NCBI GenBank assembly: GCA_009691855.1
Contig: SIAI01000032.1
Coordinates: 1 to 53,144, forward strand
Length of the DNA: 53,144 nucleotides
Reading direction: 5' to 3'
Origin: Planctomycetota bacterium
Lineage (GTDB): Bacteria > Planctomycetota > UBA1135 > GCA-002686595
Part shown: positions 33,223 to 42,645 of the stretch, piece after piece
How positions within the stretch are numbered: position 1 is the stretch's first letter
How the letters are laid out: each line of letters starts with the position of its first letter
Notes under the pieces: generated by a model
What the model was told of the DNA's origin: nothing
Database searches by the model: none
Seen by the model: only the letters and a program-made list of their open reading frames with translations
Made by a program: the position numbers and the translations under genes

Positions 33223-33725
33223 GTGGAGCGGATGCGTGTGCTCCGCAGCGCGTTGGGGACGTGCGACGACGCGCGTTCTTCCGGCGCGCACTCAGGCTCG
33301 TCGTCGAGGTCGTCGCGGTGCTGGGCTTGCTCGTCTTCTGGAAGTGGCAGACGGGCTCCGGCATCCACTCCGGAAGGGGTGGGCGGATGCACGAGCGCGT
33401 GAAGGCCAAGGCAGACATCCGCTCGCTGGTGGGCGCGCTCGAGGAATACGCCTTGGATCACGGCGGCTCCTATCCGCGCGACATGGAAGCGCTGTGGCGC
33501 CCCGACGGCGAGGGGTACTGCTACCTCGATCTCGAGCGAGCGCCGCTGGATCCGTGGGGGCACCCGTACGTCTACGAGCCGCCCGGGCCGGGCTCGCTCC
33601 GCTTCCGCGTGCGCGCGCTCGGAGAGGACGGCGAGCTCGGAGGCGAGGGCTTCGACCGGGATCTCGACAACTGGACGCTGGAGGCGGTGAACTGGATCGA
33701 GGATGACCGAGATCTCGCGAACTGA
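33219..33725 (+). CDS. GspG-like protein without prepilin cleavage motif, copy 3
   Basis: 168 residues. ATG 33219 overlaps the stop of copy 2 (ATGA). An Arg-rich N-terminus (RRRAFFRRALR) precedes the membrane helix (LVVEVVAVLGLLVFW) and the GspG-like domain (YALDHGGSYPRDMEALWRPD, APLDPWGHPYVYEPPGPGSL, ALGEDGELGGEGFDRDLDNW). A longer C-terminal tail (TLEAVNWIEDDRDLAN) is specific to this copy. No prepilin motif. Confidence 0.8.
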   Translation: MSGADACAPQRVGDVRRRAFFRRALRLVVEVVAVLGLLVFWKWQTGSGIHSGRGGRMHERVKAKADIRSLVGALEEYALDHGGSYPRDMEALWRPDGEGYCYLDLERAPLDPWGHPYVYEPPGPGSLRFRVRALGEDGELGGEGFDRDLDNWTLEAVNWIEDDRDLAN

Positions 33726-33752
33726 CCGCTCCGAGACGGCACACTAGCCACC

Positions 33753-34439
33753 ATGCCCCCGCTCATCGCCTTCGACATCGAGGTCGCCGGATTCCAATGG
33801 GACGAGGTCGACGAGATCACGCGCGGCTATCTGCTGCAGCGCGCGAAGACCGAGGAGGAGCGCGCCGCGCAGCCGGATCGCACCGCGCTCTATCCGGGCC
33901 TGGGCAAGATCATCGCGATCGGGATGTGGAACCTGGAGAAGGACCGCGGCCTCTGCCTGCTGGAGGGCAAACCCGCCGAGGCGCAGGAGTGGACGCGCGT
34001 GCCGGGCTCGGACGTGTTCCGCGGCAGCGAGAAGGAGCTGCTCGAGCGCTTCTGGGAGATCGTCGAGCGCAAGCGCCCGCGCCTGATCTCGTTCAACGGC
34101 CGCGCCTACGACGGGCCGATCACCATGATCCGCTCGGCGCAGCTCGGCGTGGCGCCCGCGCAGAACCTGTGCGGCAACCGCTTCAATCTCAGTCAGCACG
34201 TGGACCTCGACGAGGTGCTCACCTTCCACGGTTCGTGGCGCGAGCACTACAAGCTCGACTACTGGTGCCGGCGCTTCGACGTCGAGAGCCCCAAGGGTGG
34301 GATCGACGGTTCGCAGGTGGCGCGCGCCTACCGCGAGGGGCGCATCGAAGAGATCGGCGAGTACTGCCTGCGTGACGCGCGCGCCACGGCGCAGATCTTC
34401 ACCAAGGTGCAGGACACGCTCATGCCGCTGTTCGGCTGA
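33753..34439 (+). CDS. Predicted 3'-5' exonuclease (PolB-like DnaQ-fold)
   Basis: 228 residues, cytoplasmic. The DnaQ-like exonuclease motifs are visible: FDIEVAG (Exo I, Asp8/Glu10), LISFNGRAYDGP (Exo II) and YCLRDARATAQIF (Exo III, Tyr-x3-Asp). Size and order match the stand-alone PolB-like exonuclease family (PF10108-type), which removes 3' nucleotides using two metal ions. Its role, DNA repair or RNA processing, cannot be set from sequence. It starts 27 bases after the GspG-like cluster. Confidence 0.85.
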   Translation: MPPLIAFDIEVAGFQWDEVDEITRGYLLQRAKTEEERAAQPDRTALYPGLGKIIAIGMWNLEKDRGLCLLEGKPAEAQEWTRVPGSDVFRGSEKELLERFWEIVERKRPRLISFNGRAYDGPITMIRSAQLGVAPAQNLCGNRFNLSQHVDLDEVLTFHGSWREHYKLDYWCRRFDVESPKGGIDGSQVARAYREGRIEEIGEYCLRDARATAQIFTKVQDTLMPLFG

Positions 34440-34454
34440 GCGCGGGCGGCTCGC

Positions 34455-34835
34455 CTACGCTTCCGCGGCGTGCAGGTCGTCCGCCACGGGCACGGACTCC
34501 CAGTCCAGCTTCGGGCACTCGCCGAACAGGCGGTCGAGGTCGTAGTACTCGCGCGCCTCGGGCTGCAGGAGGTGCACGACGACGTCGCCGAAGTCCATCA
34601 CGACCCACCAGTGCAGGCTCTGGCCCTCGATGCGCTTGTGGCGCTGGCCGAGGGTCTTGGCGCGCACGTGCAGCTCGTTCTCGAGCGCGCGCACGTGGGT
34701 GCGGTTCAGGCCCGTGACGAGCAGGAAGTAGTCCGCGAGCCCGAGGCGCTCCGCGACACCATAGGCCGTGACGTCGCTGGCCTTCTTGTCTTGGCACCAG
34801 CGCGCCAGGGTCGCGGCGAAGGTCTTGGCTTCGAT
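34455..34835 (-). CDS. rsfS: Ribosomal silencing factor RsfS, apparent AUC start
   Basis: About 126 residues. It binds ribosomal protein uL14 and blocks subunit joining under poor nutrition. Family motifs are clear: DKKASDVTAYGVAERLGLAD, YFLLVTGLNRTHVRALENEL, WWVVMDFGDVVVHLLQPEAR, EYYDLDRLFG. The only ATG/GTG/TTG in frame (GTG 34694) would delete the first 47 residues including the DKKA motif. The frame stays open upstream to a TAG eight codons before two adjacent ATC codons (34838, 34835). A perfect GAGGAG lies four and seven bases before them. I place the start at ATC 34835. A sequencing error is the alternative. Confidence 0.82.
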   Translation of the reverse strand: MEAKTFAATLARWCQDKKASDVTAYGVAERLGLADYFLLVTGLNRTHVRALENELHVRAKTLGQRHKRIEGQSLHWWVVMDFGDVVVHLLQPEAREYYDLDRLFGECPKLDWESVPVADDLHAAEA

Positions 34836-34949
34836 GATCGAGCTCCTCGGGGCTACCTAGTCGGGGGACGTCCCCATGGTATCCGGGATTCCCGGGAGGG
34901 AAAGGGCCGGGGGCCCGAGACTCAGAGGCGCGCGTGAATCCGCCCAGGC

Positions 34950-35582
34950 TTAGGGTGCCGGGGGCTCGCCGCCGCTCGGCCTGCGGTTGCGGAAGGCGCG
35001 GATCACGAGCACCAGGATCAGCACGCACACAAGGAGCGCCAGGATCAGGTGCAGGTCGTGGAAGGCCTCCTTGGCGCGATCGGTCTGCTCGGCGAAAACC
35101 TTCCCGATGTAGATCGAGATCGGCACCGTGAGCAGCACGCCCAGACCGTCCAGCACGAGTAGGCGTGCGTAGCGCATGCCCATCGTGCCGGCCACGAAGT
35201 AGCCCGGGATGCGCAGCATGGGCAGGAAGCGGCAGCCGAAGATGGCCCAGTTGCCGTGCTCCTCGAAGCGTTTCTGCAGACGCTGGAAGCGCTCCGGGTG
35301 CAGCAGGCGCCCCATCCAGGGCAGCTCCAGGGCGCGCATCCCGTAGCGCCGTCCGAGGACGTAGGGCAGCAAGTCGCCCAGCAGGATCGCGCTCGAGCAC
35401 AGCAGCGTGATCGGCACGAACTCCACGCTGCCGCTGTGCAGCAGGAACCCGGCCGTGAGCAGGAAGGTCTCCTCGGGCAACGGCAGGCCGAGTCCGCACA
35501 GGAGCAGCCCGATGAAGGGCCCCATGTAGGAGAGATCCTGCAGGATCTCCTGGAGGCGCGCGGACAGGTCGAGGAGGAGCAT
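34950..35582 (-). CDS. DedA-family membrane protein
   Basis: 210 residues with several membrane segments. DedA features: PFIGLLLCGLGLPLPEETFL followed by LTAGFLLHSG, the re-entrant GNWAIFGCRFLPMLRIPGYF with the conserved Arg, and VAGTMGMRYARLLVLDGLGV. Such proteins flip or transport undecaprenyl phosphate or other lipids and support membrane potential. The C-terminus is a short cytoplasmic RNRRPSGGEPPAP. It is downstream of nothing obvious and upstream of rsfS by about 100 bases. Confidence 0.87.
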   Translation of the reverse strand: MLLLDLSARLQEILQDLSYMGPFIGLLLCGLGLPLPEETFLLTAGFLLHSGSVEFVPITLLCSSAILLGDLLPYVLGRRYGMRALELPWMGRLLHPERFQRLQKRFEEHGNWAIFGCRFLPMLRIPGYFVAGTMGMRYARLLVLDGLGVLLTVPISIYIGKVFAEQTDRAKEAFHDLHLILALLVCVLILVLVIRAFRNRRPSGGEPPAP

Positions 35583-35710
35583 TCGCCGGCTGTCGCAGGG
35601 AGTATAGAGCTCGGGGCTCGCGTTCCGCTCGATTGAATGCGGCTGGCATCAGCGAGTACCCTCGCGCCCCTGGCCGAGCGCCCCTGCCCGCGCCGGAGAG
35701 GGAAGTCACG

Positions 35711-36322
35711 ATGCTCGCTGTCTGGTTTGCTTTGGGATGGTCGATGGAACTCACCTACATGGCCTGCGCGGCCGCGGGTGGGACCGTGCTCTTGCTGCAG
35801 ACCGCCCTGCTCCTGTTCGGGGTCGGCGACGCGCATGCGGGTATCGACGTGCACCACGACTTCGGCGGCGGGCACGGCGACGGCCACGACGGCCACCACG
35901 ACGGCGCGCTGAGCCTGCTCTCGGTGCGCGCGGTGGCCTCGTTCTTCACCTTCTTCGGCCTGACCGGCTGGTTCGGCATCACGCGCGGTTGGGACGAGAC
36001 TCTGACCATCGGGATCGCGCTGGCGGCCGGCCTGGCGCTGATGTTCGCCGTGGCCTGGATGATGCGCATGCAGTCGAAGCTGCAGTCGAAGGGCAACCTC
36101 GATCCCAAGAACGCGCTCGGGCTCTCGGCGCGCGTCTATCTGCGCATCCCGCCCAAGAACTCGGGCTTCGGCAAGGTGACGGTCAAGATCCAGGGCCGCT
36201 CGGCGGAGTTCGTCGCCTTCACGCACGGCAAGGAGCTCGCCACCGGTGCGCTGGTCAAGATCACGCGCATGAGTACGCCCGACACGTTCGAGGTCGAGGC
36301 CCTGAAGGAAGAACGAACATGA
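35711..36322 (+). CDS. NfeD-like membrane protein partner of flotillin
   Basis: 203 residues. ATG 35711 has GGAA eight bases upstream. Two to three membrane helices (AAAGGTVLLLQTALLLFGVG, IGIALAAGLALMFAVAWMM) flank a His/Asp-rich loop (HHDFGGGHGDGHDGHHDG) that could bind metal. The C-terminal OB-like domain (LGLSARVYLRIPPKNSGFGK) is typical of NfeD1b/short NfeD proteins. Its stop overlaps the ATG of the flotillin gene, as in known NfeD-flotillin operons that organise membrane microdomains. Confidence 0.82.
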   Translation: MLAVWFALGWSMELTYMACAAAGGTVLLLQTALLLFGVGDAHAGIDVHHDFGGGHGDGHDGHHDGALSLLSVRAVASFFTFFGLTGWFGITRGWDETLTIGIALAAGLALMFAVAWMMRMQSKLQSKGNLDPKNALGLSARVYLRIPPKNSGFGKVTVKIQGRSAEFVAFTHGKELATGALVKITRMSTPDTFEVEALKEERT

Positions 36323-37953
36323 CGCTCGCGCTCGCTCAGAAGCTCAGCCAGTTCCTCGGCGACCAGGGAATCCTCGTGCTGATGGTGATCGCCCTGGTGG
36401 TGATCCTCTCGGGCTTCGCCCTGATGCTCGCCACGCGCTACAAGCGCTGCCCCTCGAACCGGATCCTGGTGATCTACGGGCGCACGGGCGCGGGCCAGTC
36501 CTCGCGCCCGCTGCACGGCGGTGGTGCGTTCGTGTGGCCGCTGATCCAGTCCTACGAGTTCCTCGACCTCGATCCGCTGCAGATCGAGATCCCGCTGGAG
36601 GGCGCGCTCTCGTCCGAGAACATCCGCGTCTCGGTGCCCAGCATCTTCACCGTGGCGATCGGCACCGACGAGGAGGCCATGAACAACGCGGCCGTGCGCC
36701 TGCTCGGCCTCGACACGCCGCACATCATCAAGCAGGCCGAGGACATCATCTTCGGCCAGCTGCGCCAGGTGATCGCCTCGATGGCGATCCAGGAGATCAA
36801 CCGCGAGCGCGACACGTTCCTGGGTAAGGTGCAGAGCGCGCTCGAGCCCGAGCTCAAGAAGATTGGCCTGGTGCTGATCAACGTCAACATCCGCGACATC
36901 AAGGACGAGTCGGGCTTCATCGAGGCCATCGGGCGCAAGGCCGCCGCGACCGCCATCCAGCAGGCCGAGATCGACGTGGCCGAGCAGAACAAGCGCGGCG
37001 CGATCGGCGTGGCCGAGGCCGAGCGCGAGCGCGCCATCAGCGTGGCCAACGCCGAGAAGGTGCGCGATATCGGCACCAAGGACGCCGAGCGCGAGCGCGC
37101 CGTGAAGCTGGCCGAGCTCGAGCGCGACAAGCGCGTCGGCGAGCAGGCCGCGCAGTTCGAGCAGGAAGCGCAGATGCGCGACAAGGAGCGCGAGATGCGC
37201 GTGCGCGTGGCCGACGCCAACGCCAAGGCCGTCGCCGGCGAGAACAAGGCCAAGGCCGAGGTCGCCGCCACGAACGCCGAGCTGCGCGTGAAGGAGGCCC
37301 AGGCCTACGAGCTGGGCGAGAAGCGCTTCCGCGAGGCGCAGGCGGCCGTGCTCGAGGCCCAGTACCGGGCCGAGGCGCGCGCTGCCGCGGCGCAGGGCGA
37401 GAAGATCGAGGCCGAGACGCGCGCCGCGCTCGAGGCCACCTCCAAGGCCGAGAAGGCCAAGACCATCGTCGACGCAGAGGCGCAGGCCGCGCAGAAGAAG
37501 ATCGAGGCCGAGGGCGAGGCCGCGGCGATCTTCGCCAAGCTCGAGGCCGAGGCCCGCGGCCAGTACGAGATCCTGGCCAAGAAGGCCGCCGGTCTGAAGC
37601 TGATCGTCGACAGCTGCGGCGGCTCGCAGCCGGCTTTCCAGATGCTCATGCTCGAGCACCTCGACCACCTCTCCGAGACCGCCGCCAAGGCCATCTCGAA
37701 CATCAAGTTCGACAAGGTCGTGGTCTGGGACAGCGGAGCGGGCGGCCCGAACGGCGGCAACGCCGCGGCCAACTTCGTGCGCGGCCTCGGCACCGCCATC
37801 CCGCCCGTGATGCAGATCATGAAGGACGTCGGCGGCGTCGAGATGCCCGAGTACTTCGGCAAGCTCGTCATGGACGAGGTCCAGAAGGCCAGCGCGCCAG
37901 CGGGCGAGGCGCAGAAGAGCGGCGGCAAGGGCGAGCCGAAGAAGCCCGCCTGA
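36319..37953 (+). CDS. Flotillin-like SPFH protein
   Basis: 544 residues. An N-terminal membrane hairpin (GILVLMVIALVVILSGFALM) precedes an SPFH domain (about 45-210: LQIEIPLEGALSSENIRVSV, IIFGQLRQVIASMAIQEINR). A long Ala/Glu-rich coiled coil follows (about 215-440, EQNKRGAIGVAEAERERAIS) and then a C-terminal oligomerisation region. Flotillins scaffold membrane microdomains and affect secretion and signalling. It is translationally coupled to the NfeD gene just upstream. Confidence 0.92.
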   Translation: MTLALAQKLSQFLGDQGILVLMVIALVVILSGFALMLATRYKRCPSNRILVIYGRTGAGQSSRPLHGGGAFVWPLIQSYEFLDLDPLQIEIPLEGALSSENIRVSVPSIFTVAIGTDEEAMNNAAVRLLGLDTPHIIKQAEDIIFGQLRQVIASMAIQEINRERDTFLGKVQSALEPELKKIGLVLINVNIRDIKDESGFIEAIGRKAAATAIQQAEIDVAEQNKRGAIGVAEAERERAISVANAEKVRDIGTKDAERERAVKLAELERDKRVGEQAAQFEQEAQMRDKEREMRVRVADANAKAVAGENKAKAEVAATNAELRVKEAQAYELGEKRFREAQAAVLEAQYRAEARAAAAQGEKIEAETRAALEATSKAEKAKTIVDAEAQAAQKKIEAEGEAAAIFAKLEAEARGQYEILAKKAAGLKLIVDSCGGSQPAFQMLMLEHLDHLSETAAKAISNIKFDKVVVWDSGAGGPNGGNAAANFVRGLGTAIPPVMQIMKDVGGVEMPEYFGKLVMDEVQKASAPAGEAQKSGGKGEPKKPA

Positions 37954-37954
37954 A

Positions 37955-38929
37955 TCAGCGCGGGCTCTTCAGCCCGTTCTCAGGGTTCGCCGCTTCCTGG
38001 GCGGCGACGACCTTGCCGGCCTCGAGCAGGAGCTCGCCCGGCGTCTGCAGGACGTAGGAGATCGAGGCCGGCAGGCGCGCGCGCTGCACGCGCAGGCCGT
38101 CGGGCATCGCGTGCACGACCTGGTTGGCGAGCGAGTCGTTCGGCTCCTCGAGCTGGACCAGCGTGATGTCGCGCTCGTCGTGCTCGGTCTCGGCCAGGTG
38201 CTTCAGGTGCACGGCGCAGTGGTCGCAGGTGGCGCGCCAGAAGACCCACAGGCCGTCGAGCGGGAGCGCCTTGACGTCGACGTACTGGGACAGCGGCGGC
38301 TTGCCGAGCGGCGTGTCCCAGATGTCCTGGCCGATCCACTTCCCGATGTCGAGCAGGGCGTATGGGTTCTCGATCGTCTTGCCGTTCCCGACGATTTCCC
38401 CCTGCGGCAGCTCGCGGTCGTAGAACCAGGGCACGGCGATTCCGATGGCGCCCAGCGCGAGCGGCACGAAGTACGGCAGTCCGGGGCCGAGGCACGACCA
38501 CGGGCGCGCGGCGAGCAGCGCGACGAGCAGCGTGCTGTCGATGCCCAGCATCACCCTGGGGTCCATGCTGAACTTCGCGCCGAAGCAACCGCAGTTCGCC
38601 ACGCCGGCGGCGATCTGCTGCGTGAGCACGACGTCGAAGACGACGAGCAGCGCGACCTGCAGCAGCCAACCCCAGCGCGGCTTCGTCAGGGCGGCGGCGA
38701 CGATGGCGAGCTCGATCCCGATGGCGAACTTGTAGGTGAGGCCGAGCCCGAGCCCGAGGCGCTCGCCGAAGGCGCGCACGCCGGCCGGCAGCAGCGCCGG
38801 CGTGCCCCAGCCGAGCTTGAACACCGCCCCGGCCAGGACCCAGGCGGCGATCAGCCACACGGCGGCCAGGGCAAAACGGGCGCGGCGGTCGGAATTCACG
38901 GGGACGGAGCTCTCCAAGGGATCCGGCAT
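37955..38929 (-). CDS. MauE/DoxX-like redox membrane protein with thioredoxin-like end
   Basis: 324 residues from ATG 38929. Four membrane helices of the MauE/DoxX type (FALAAVWLIAAWVLAGAVFK, WGWLLQVALLVVFDVVLTQQ) include the conserved VANCGCFGAKF pair of cysteines (113 and 115). Residues about 175-324 look like a thioredoxin-fold domain with WVFWRATCDHCAVHL (CxxC at 235-238). Together this suggests transfer of reducing power across the membrane to disulfides outside. The substrate is unknown. It is convergent with the flotillin gene. Confidence 0.78.
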   Translation of the reverse strand: MPDPLESSVPVNSDRRARFALAAVWLIAAWVLAGAVFKLGWGTPALLPAGVRAFGERLGLGLGLTYKFAIGIELAIVAAALTKPRWGWLLQVALLVVFDVVLTQQIAAGVANCGCFGAKFSMDPRVMLGIDSTLLVALLAARPWSCLGPGLPYFVPLALGAIGIAVPWFYDRELPQGEIVGNGKTIENPYALLDIGKWIGQDIWDTPLGKPPLSQYVDVKALPLDGLWVFWRATCDHCAVHLKHLAETEHDERDITLVQLEEPNDSLANQVVHAMPDGLRVQRARLPASISYVLQTPGELLLEAGKVVAAQEAANPENGLKSPR

Positions 38930-39001
38930 GGGGATCCGGTATGTCGTCAGGCGGCCTCGATCTGGCAGCGAAGCGCGGGGAGGATACAACTTCGCCCACG
39001 C

Positions 39002-40534
39002 ATGTCCCACGCGACGATCGCAGCGATCCTGGCCGCGGCCGAGCGGAGCTTCGGCGCGCGCACGGCGGTGGTGGAGGGCGACAGGGCGCTCACCTACGGC
39101 GAACTCGCCGCGCGTGTGAGCGCGCGTGCGCGGCACTGGCACGCGCTCGGCTTGCGCTGCGGCGAGCGCGTGGCGATCCTCGACTGGAACACGGGCGCGT
39201 TCCTGGAGAGCTACTTCGCCGCCGCGCAGCTGGGCGCGATCCTCAACCCGCTCAACCACCGCCTGGCCGTCCCGGAGCTGGCGCAGATCCTGGCCGACTC
39301 CGGCGCGAGGCTGATGCTCGCCGGGCGTGCCTTCGCCGAGACGGTGACGGGTCTGCGCGAGCGTCCGGGGCCGGTCGAGCACTTCTTGTGGTGCGAGGAC
39401 GAGCAGCCCAAGGACGCGCCTGCTTTCGCGCCCGTCGTGGTGCGGCCCGACGACGTGGCGCAGCTCTACTACACCAGCGGCACGACCGGGCGCTCGAAGG
39501 GCGTGATGCTCACGCACGCGAACGTGTGCACGCACGCCGAATGGGCCGTGCGCGAGCTCGCGCTCACCTCGGCCGACCGCTGGGGCCACTTCGCGCCGCT
39601 GTTCCACCTGGCCGACGCCTGGGCGACCTTCGCCATCACGCAGGTCGGCGGCGTGCACGTGATGGTGCCGCGCTTCGAGGCCGACGAGGCCGTGGCGCGC
39701 ATGGAAACCGAGCGGATCACGCTCACGAATCTCATCCCGACCATGCTGAAGCGCCTGGTCGAGAGCCCGCGCGCGCGGGAGGCGCGCTTCGCGAGCCTGC
39801 GCCTGGTGCTCTCGGGCGGCGCACCGATCGCGCCGGCTCTGGTCGCACAGGTGCTCGCGGTGCTGAAGTGCGAGTACGTGCAGACCTACGGCATGACCGA
39901 GACGAGCCCGTACCTCACCGTGGGCATCCTGAGCGAGGAGTTGAAGCGCTTGCCGCCCGCCGACGTGTTGCGGCAGCGCGCGCGCACCGGCCGACCGTTC
40001 GGCGAAGTCGAGCTGGAGGTCGTGGACGAGTCGGGGCGACGCGTGCCCGCCGACGACCGCGCAGTGGGGGAGATCCGCGTGCGCGGCGCGACGGTCACGC
40101 CGGGCTACTGGAACCGCCCCGACGAGACGGCGCGCGCGATCCGCGATGGCTGGCTGTACACCGGCGACCTGGCCGTGCTCGACGCGCACGGCTTCGTGAA
40201 CATCGTCGACCGCGCCAAGGACATGATCCTTTCGGGTGGCGAGAACGTGTACTCGACTGAGGTCGAGAACGCGCTCTACGAGCACTCCGCCGTGCTCGAG
40301 GCGGCGGTGTTCGGCCTGCCCGACGAGACGTGGGGCGAGAGCGTGAACGCGGCCGTGGTGTTGAAGTCGGGGCAGAGCCCGAGCGCCGAGGAGCTGCAGC
40401 AGCACTGCCGCGCACGCATCGCCGCTTACAAGACCCCGCGCGCGATCGAGTTCCTGGCCGAGCTGCCCAAGACGGGCTCGGGCAAGATCTCGAAGCAGGT
40501 TCTGCGCGCGCGCAAGACTCGCGGGACTCCGTGA
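39002..40534 (+). CDS. AMP-binding acyl-CoA synthetase
   Basis: 510 residues. ANL-superfamily motifs: [20 protein letters not shown] (A3), YGMTETSP (A5), [20 protein letters not shown] (A7), [15 protein letters not shown] (A8) and the catalytic Lys in [12 protein letters not shown] (A10). It should activate a fatty or aromatic carboxylic acid to its CoA thioester via the acyl-AMP. Chain preference is not readable. Its stop overlaps the GTG of pcm. Confidence 0.9.
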   Translation: MSHATIAAILAAAERSFGARTAVVEGDRALTYGELAARVSARARHWHALGLRCGERVAILDWNTGAFLESYFAAAQLGAILNPLNHRLAVPELAQILADSGARLMLAGRAFAETVTGLRERPGPVEHFLWCEDEQPKDAPAFAPVVVRPDDVAQLYYTSGTTGRSKGVMLTHANVCTHAEWAVRELALTSADRWGHFAPLFHLADAWATFAITQVGGVHVMVPRFEADEAVARMETERITLTNLIPTMLKRLVESPRAREARFASLRLVLSGGAPIAPALVAQVLAVLKCEYVQTYGMTETSPYLTVGILSEELKRLPPADVLRQRARTGRPFGEVELEVVDESGRRVPADDRAVGEIRVRGATVTPGYWNRPDETARAIRDGWLYTGDLAVLDAHGFVNIVDRAKDMILSGGENVYSTEVENALYEHSAVLEAAVFGLPDETWGESVNAAVVLKSGQSPSAEELQQHCRARIAAYKTPRAIEFLAELPKTGSGKISKQVLRARKTRGTP

Positions 40535-41196
40535 AGCCGTGGAGCGAGGCGCTGGACGAGCCCGCCTTGCGCAAACGCATGGTCGACGAGCAGCTGCGCG
40601 CGCGCGGCGTGAGCGACGAGCGCGTGCTGGCGGCCCTCGAGGGCGTGCCGCGCAGCGCCTTCGTGCTGCCCGAGGACCGTGCGCGCGCCCACGAGGACGG
40701 GCCGCTTGCCATCGGGCTCGGGCAGACGATCTCGCAGCCCTACATCGTGGGCTTCATGAGCGCGGCGCTCGAGCTCACTGGCAGCGAGCGCGTGCTCGAG
40801 GTTGGCACCGGCTGCGGCTACCAGACGGCCGTGCTGGCGTGGCTCGCGCGCGAGGTCCACTCGATCGAACTCGTGCCCGAACTCCACCGGCGCGCGGTGG
40901 CCACGCTGAGCGCGCTCGGGCTCGCGAACGTGCACCTGCGCCAGGGCGACGGGCATCGCGGCTGGCCGGAGGCGGCGCCCTTCGACGCGATCCTGGTCGG
41001 GGCCGCGCCCGAGCGCGTCCCGCAGGCGCTCGTCGAGCAGCTCGCCCCTGGGGGGCGCCTGGTGCTGCCCGTCGGCTCCCCGGAGCGCGACCAGGAGCTC
41101 CTGCGCGTGCGGCTCACGCCCGCGGGTCCGCTGGAGGAGCGCCTGCTGCCCGTGCGCTTCGTGCCCATGCGCGGGCGGCCCGCCGGGCTTGAATGA
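40531..41196 (+). CDS. pcm: Protein-L-isoaspartate O-methyltransferase
   Basis: 221 residues from GTG 40531, which overlaps the stop of the synthetase. It uses SAM to methylate isoaspartyl residues and start their repair. Motifs: [36 protein letters not shown]-binding [40 protein letters not shown] and [12 protein letters not shown]. The length is normal for bacterial Pcm. Confidence 0.93.
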   Translation: MKPWSEALDEPALRKRMVDEQLRARGVSDERVLAALEGVPRSAFVLPEDRARAHEDGPLAIGLGQTISQPYIVGFMSAALELTGSERVLEVGTGCGYQTAVLAWLAREVHSIELVPELHRRAVATLSALGLANVHLRQGDGHRGWPEAAPFDAILVGAAPERVPQALVEQLAPGGRLVLPVGSPERDQELLRVRLTPAGPLEERLLPVRFVPMRGRPAGLE

Positions 41197-41261
41197 GCGG
41201 CCCCGGGCTGGCGTACTCGCGCGGCCTCCGACCTTCGTAACCCCCTCCCAAGCTCTCGCCC

Positions 41262-41999
41262 TTGCACTGGCTCTCCGACCCCCAAGCCTGGATCGCGCTG
41301 CTGACGCTGACCGTGCTCGAGATCGTGCTCGGCGTCGACAACATCATCTTCATCTCGATCCTGTCGTCGAAGCTGCCGGAGCACGAGCGCGCGCGCGCGC
41401 GCACGCTCGGCCTGGCGCTGGCGCTGTTCGGGCGCGTGGGGCTGCTGCTGTCGCTGAGCTGGGTGATCGGGCTGAAGGCGCCGTGGTTCACGCTGCTGGG
41501 CCAGGAGCTCTCGGGGCGCGACCTGATCCTGCTGGGCGGCGGCCTGTTCCTCCTGGCCAAGGCCACGCACGAGATCCACAGCAGCATGGAGGGCGCGCAC
41601 GGCTCGCAGGAAGCGAAGGCCGCGACCTTCGCCAGCGTGATCGCCCAGATCCTGGTGCTGGACCTGGTGTTCTCGCTCGACTCGGTGATCACGGCCGTGG
41701 GCATGGCCGACGACGTGGCCGTGATGATCACGGCCGTGGTGATCGCGGTGCTGTTCATGATGGTGAGCTCGGGCGCGATCTCGAGCTTCATCCACAAGCA
41801 CCCGACGGTGAAGATGTTGGCGCTGTCGTTCCTGCTGCTCGTCGGTCTGGCGCTGGTGGCGGACGCCTTCGACCAGCACGTCCCGCGCGGCTACATCTAC
41901 TTCGCCATGGCCTTCTCCGTGCTGGTCGAGATGCTCAACCTGCGCGCCCGACGCAAGCACGCCGCGCCGGCGGCCAAGGGCTCGAGTCCGCACCCATGA
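41262..41999 (+). CDS. TerC-family integral membrane protein
   Basis: 245 residues, probably from TTG 41262; no better start stands nearby. Family motifs with membrane-embedded Asp are present: LEIVLGVDNIIFISILSSKL and LVLDLVFSLDSVITAVGMAD. TerC proteins are linked to tellurite resistance, metal export (Mn in several bacteria) and loading of secreted metalloenzymes. Its stop overlaps the next ATG (ATGA). Confidence 0.87.
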   Translation: MHWLSDPQAWIALLTLTVLEIVLGVDNIIFISILSSKLPEHERARARTLGLALALFGRVGLLLSLSWVIGLKAPWFTLLGQELSGRDLILLGGGLFLLAKATHEIHSSMEGAHGSQEAKAATFASVIAQILVLDLVFSLDSVITAVGMADDVAVMITAVVIAVLFMMVSSGAISSFIHKHPTVKMLALSFLLLVGLALVADAFDQHVPRGYIYFAMAFSVLVEMLNLRARRKHAAPAAKGSSPHP

Positions 42000-42625
42000 G
42001 GCGCGTCGCGCTGGCGCTGCTGGGGGCACTCCTCGGCGGCTGCCTGGTGCAGCACGCGCCGCCCGCTGCGCCCGGGCCGAGTTCGGCCCACGAGCGCCGT
42101 CGCAGCACCTTTCCCGACGGCAGCCTGCGCCGCGAGGCCGAGGTGTTGGTGTGGTCCGACGGCCGCATCGAGCGCGACGGCCTGGAGCGCGAGTACTCCG
42201 CCACGGGAACGCTGGTCGCCGAGAGTCACTTCGAGCACGGCGTGTCGGTGGGCCTCGCGCGCACCTGGTTCGACGACGGGCGTCCGCGCTCCGAGGTCGA
42301 CTTCGGGACGCGCGCGGCCCCGCTGCTCACGCCCAACCGCTTCTGGCACGCCAACGGCAAGCTCGCCGCCGAGGGACCTGCCCTGGCCGGCGTGCGCGAG
42401 GGGCTCTGGCACTACTGGAACGAGGACGGCTCGCCGGCGCGCGAGGGTGGCTACCGCTCCGGCAAGCGCGACGGCGCCTGGACCTTCTACGACGAGAAGG
42501 GCGTGAAGCGCGCGGCGGGACTGTACGCGCTCGGGCAGCGCGTCGGCACCTGGACGCTGTGGGACGAGCACGGTGAGGCCCACGAACGCTCGGCCGCGGA
42601 GGTGCGCGAGCCGCCGGGTCCGTAG
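41996..42625 (+). CDS. Lipoprotein with MORN-like (YwqK-type) repeats
   Basis: 209 residues. Lipoprotein signal LLGALLGGC (Cys16), then repeats of the MORN-like pattern: TFPDGSLRREAEVLVW, DDGRPRSEVDFGTRAA, HANGKLAAEGPALAGVREGL, WHYWNEDGSPAREGGYRSGK, RDGAWTFYDEKGVKRAAGLY. Such antiparallel beta repeats occur in YwqK antitoxin-like proteins, but nothing suggests a toxin partner here. It is coupled to terC by ATGA overlap. Function unknown. Confidence 0.75.
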   Translation: MRRVALALLGALLGGCLVQHAPPAAPGPSSAHERRRSTFPDGSLRREAEVLVWSDGRIERDGLEREYSATGTLVAESHFEHGVSVGLARTWFDDGRPRSEVDFGTRAAPLLTPNRFWHANGKLAAEGPALAGVREGLWHYWNEDGSPAREGGYRSGKRDGAWTFYDEKGVKRAAGLYALGQRVGTWTLWDEHGEAHERSAAEVREPPGP

Positions 42626-42645
42626 GAGGCTGCGCTCAGCCGGGC

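Noticed and set aside
36900..37560. Repetitive Ala/Glu/Lys codons in the flotillin gene taken as a DNA repeat
   Set aside because: The periodicity is that of a coiled coil; the DNA units are not conserved enough to be a tandem repeat.
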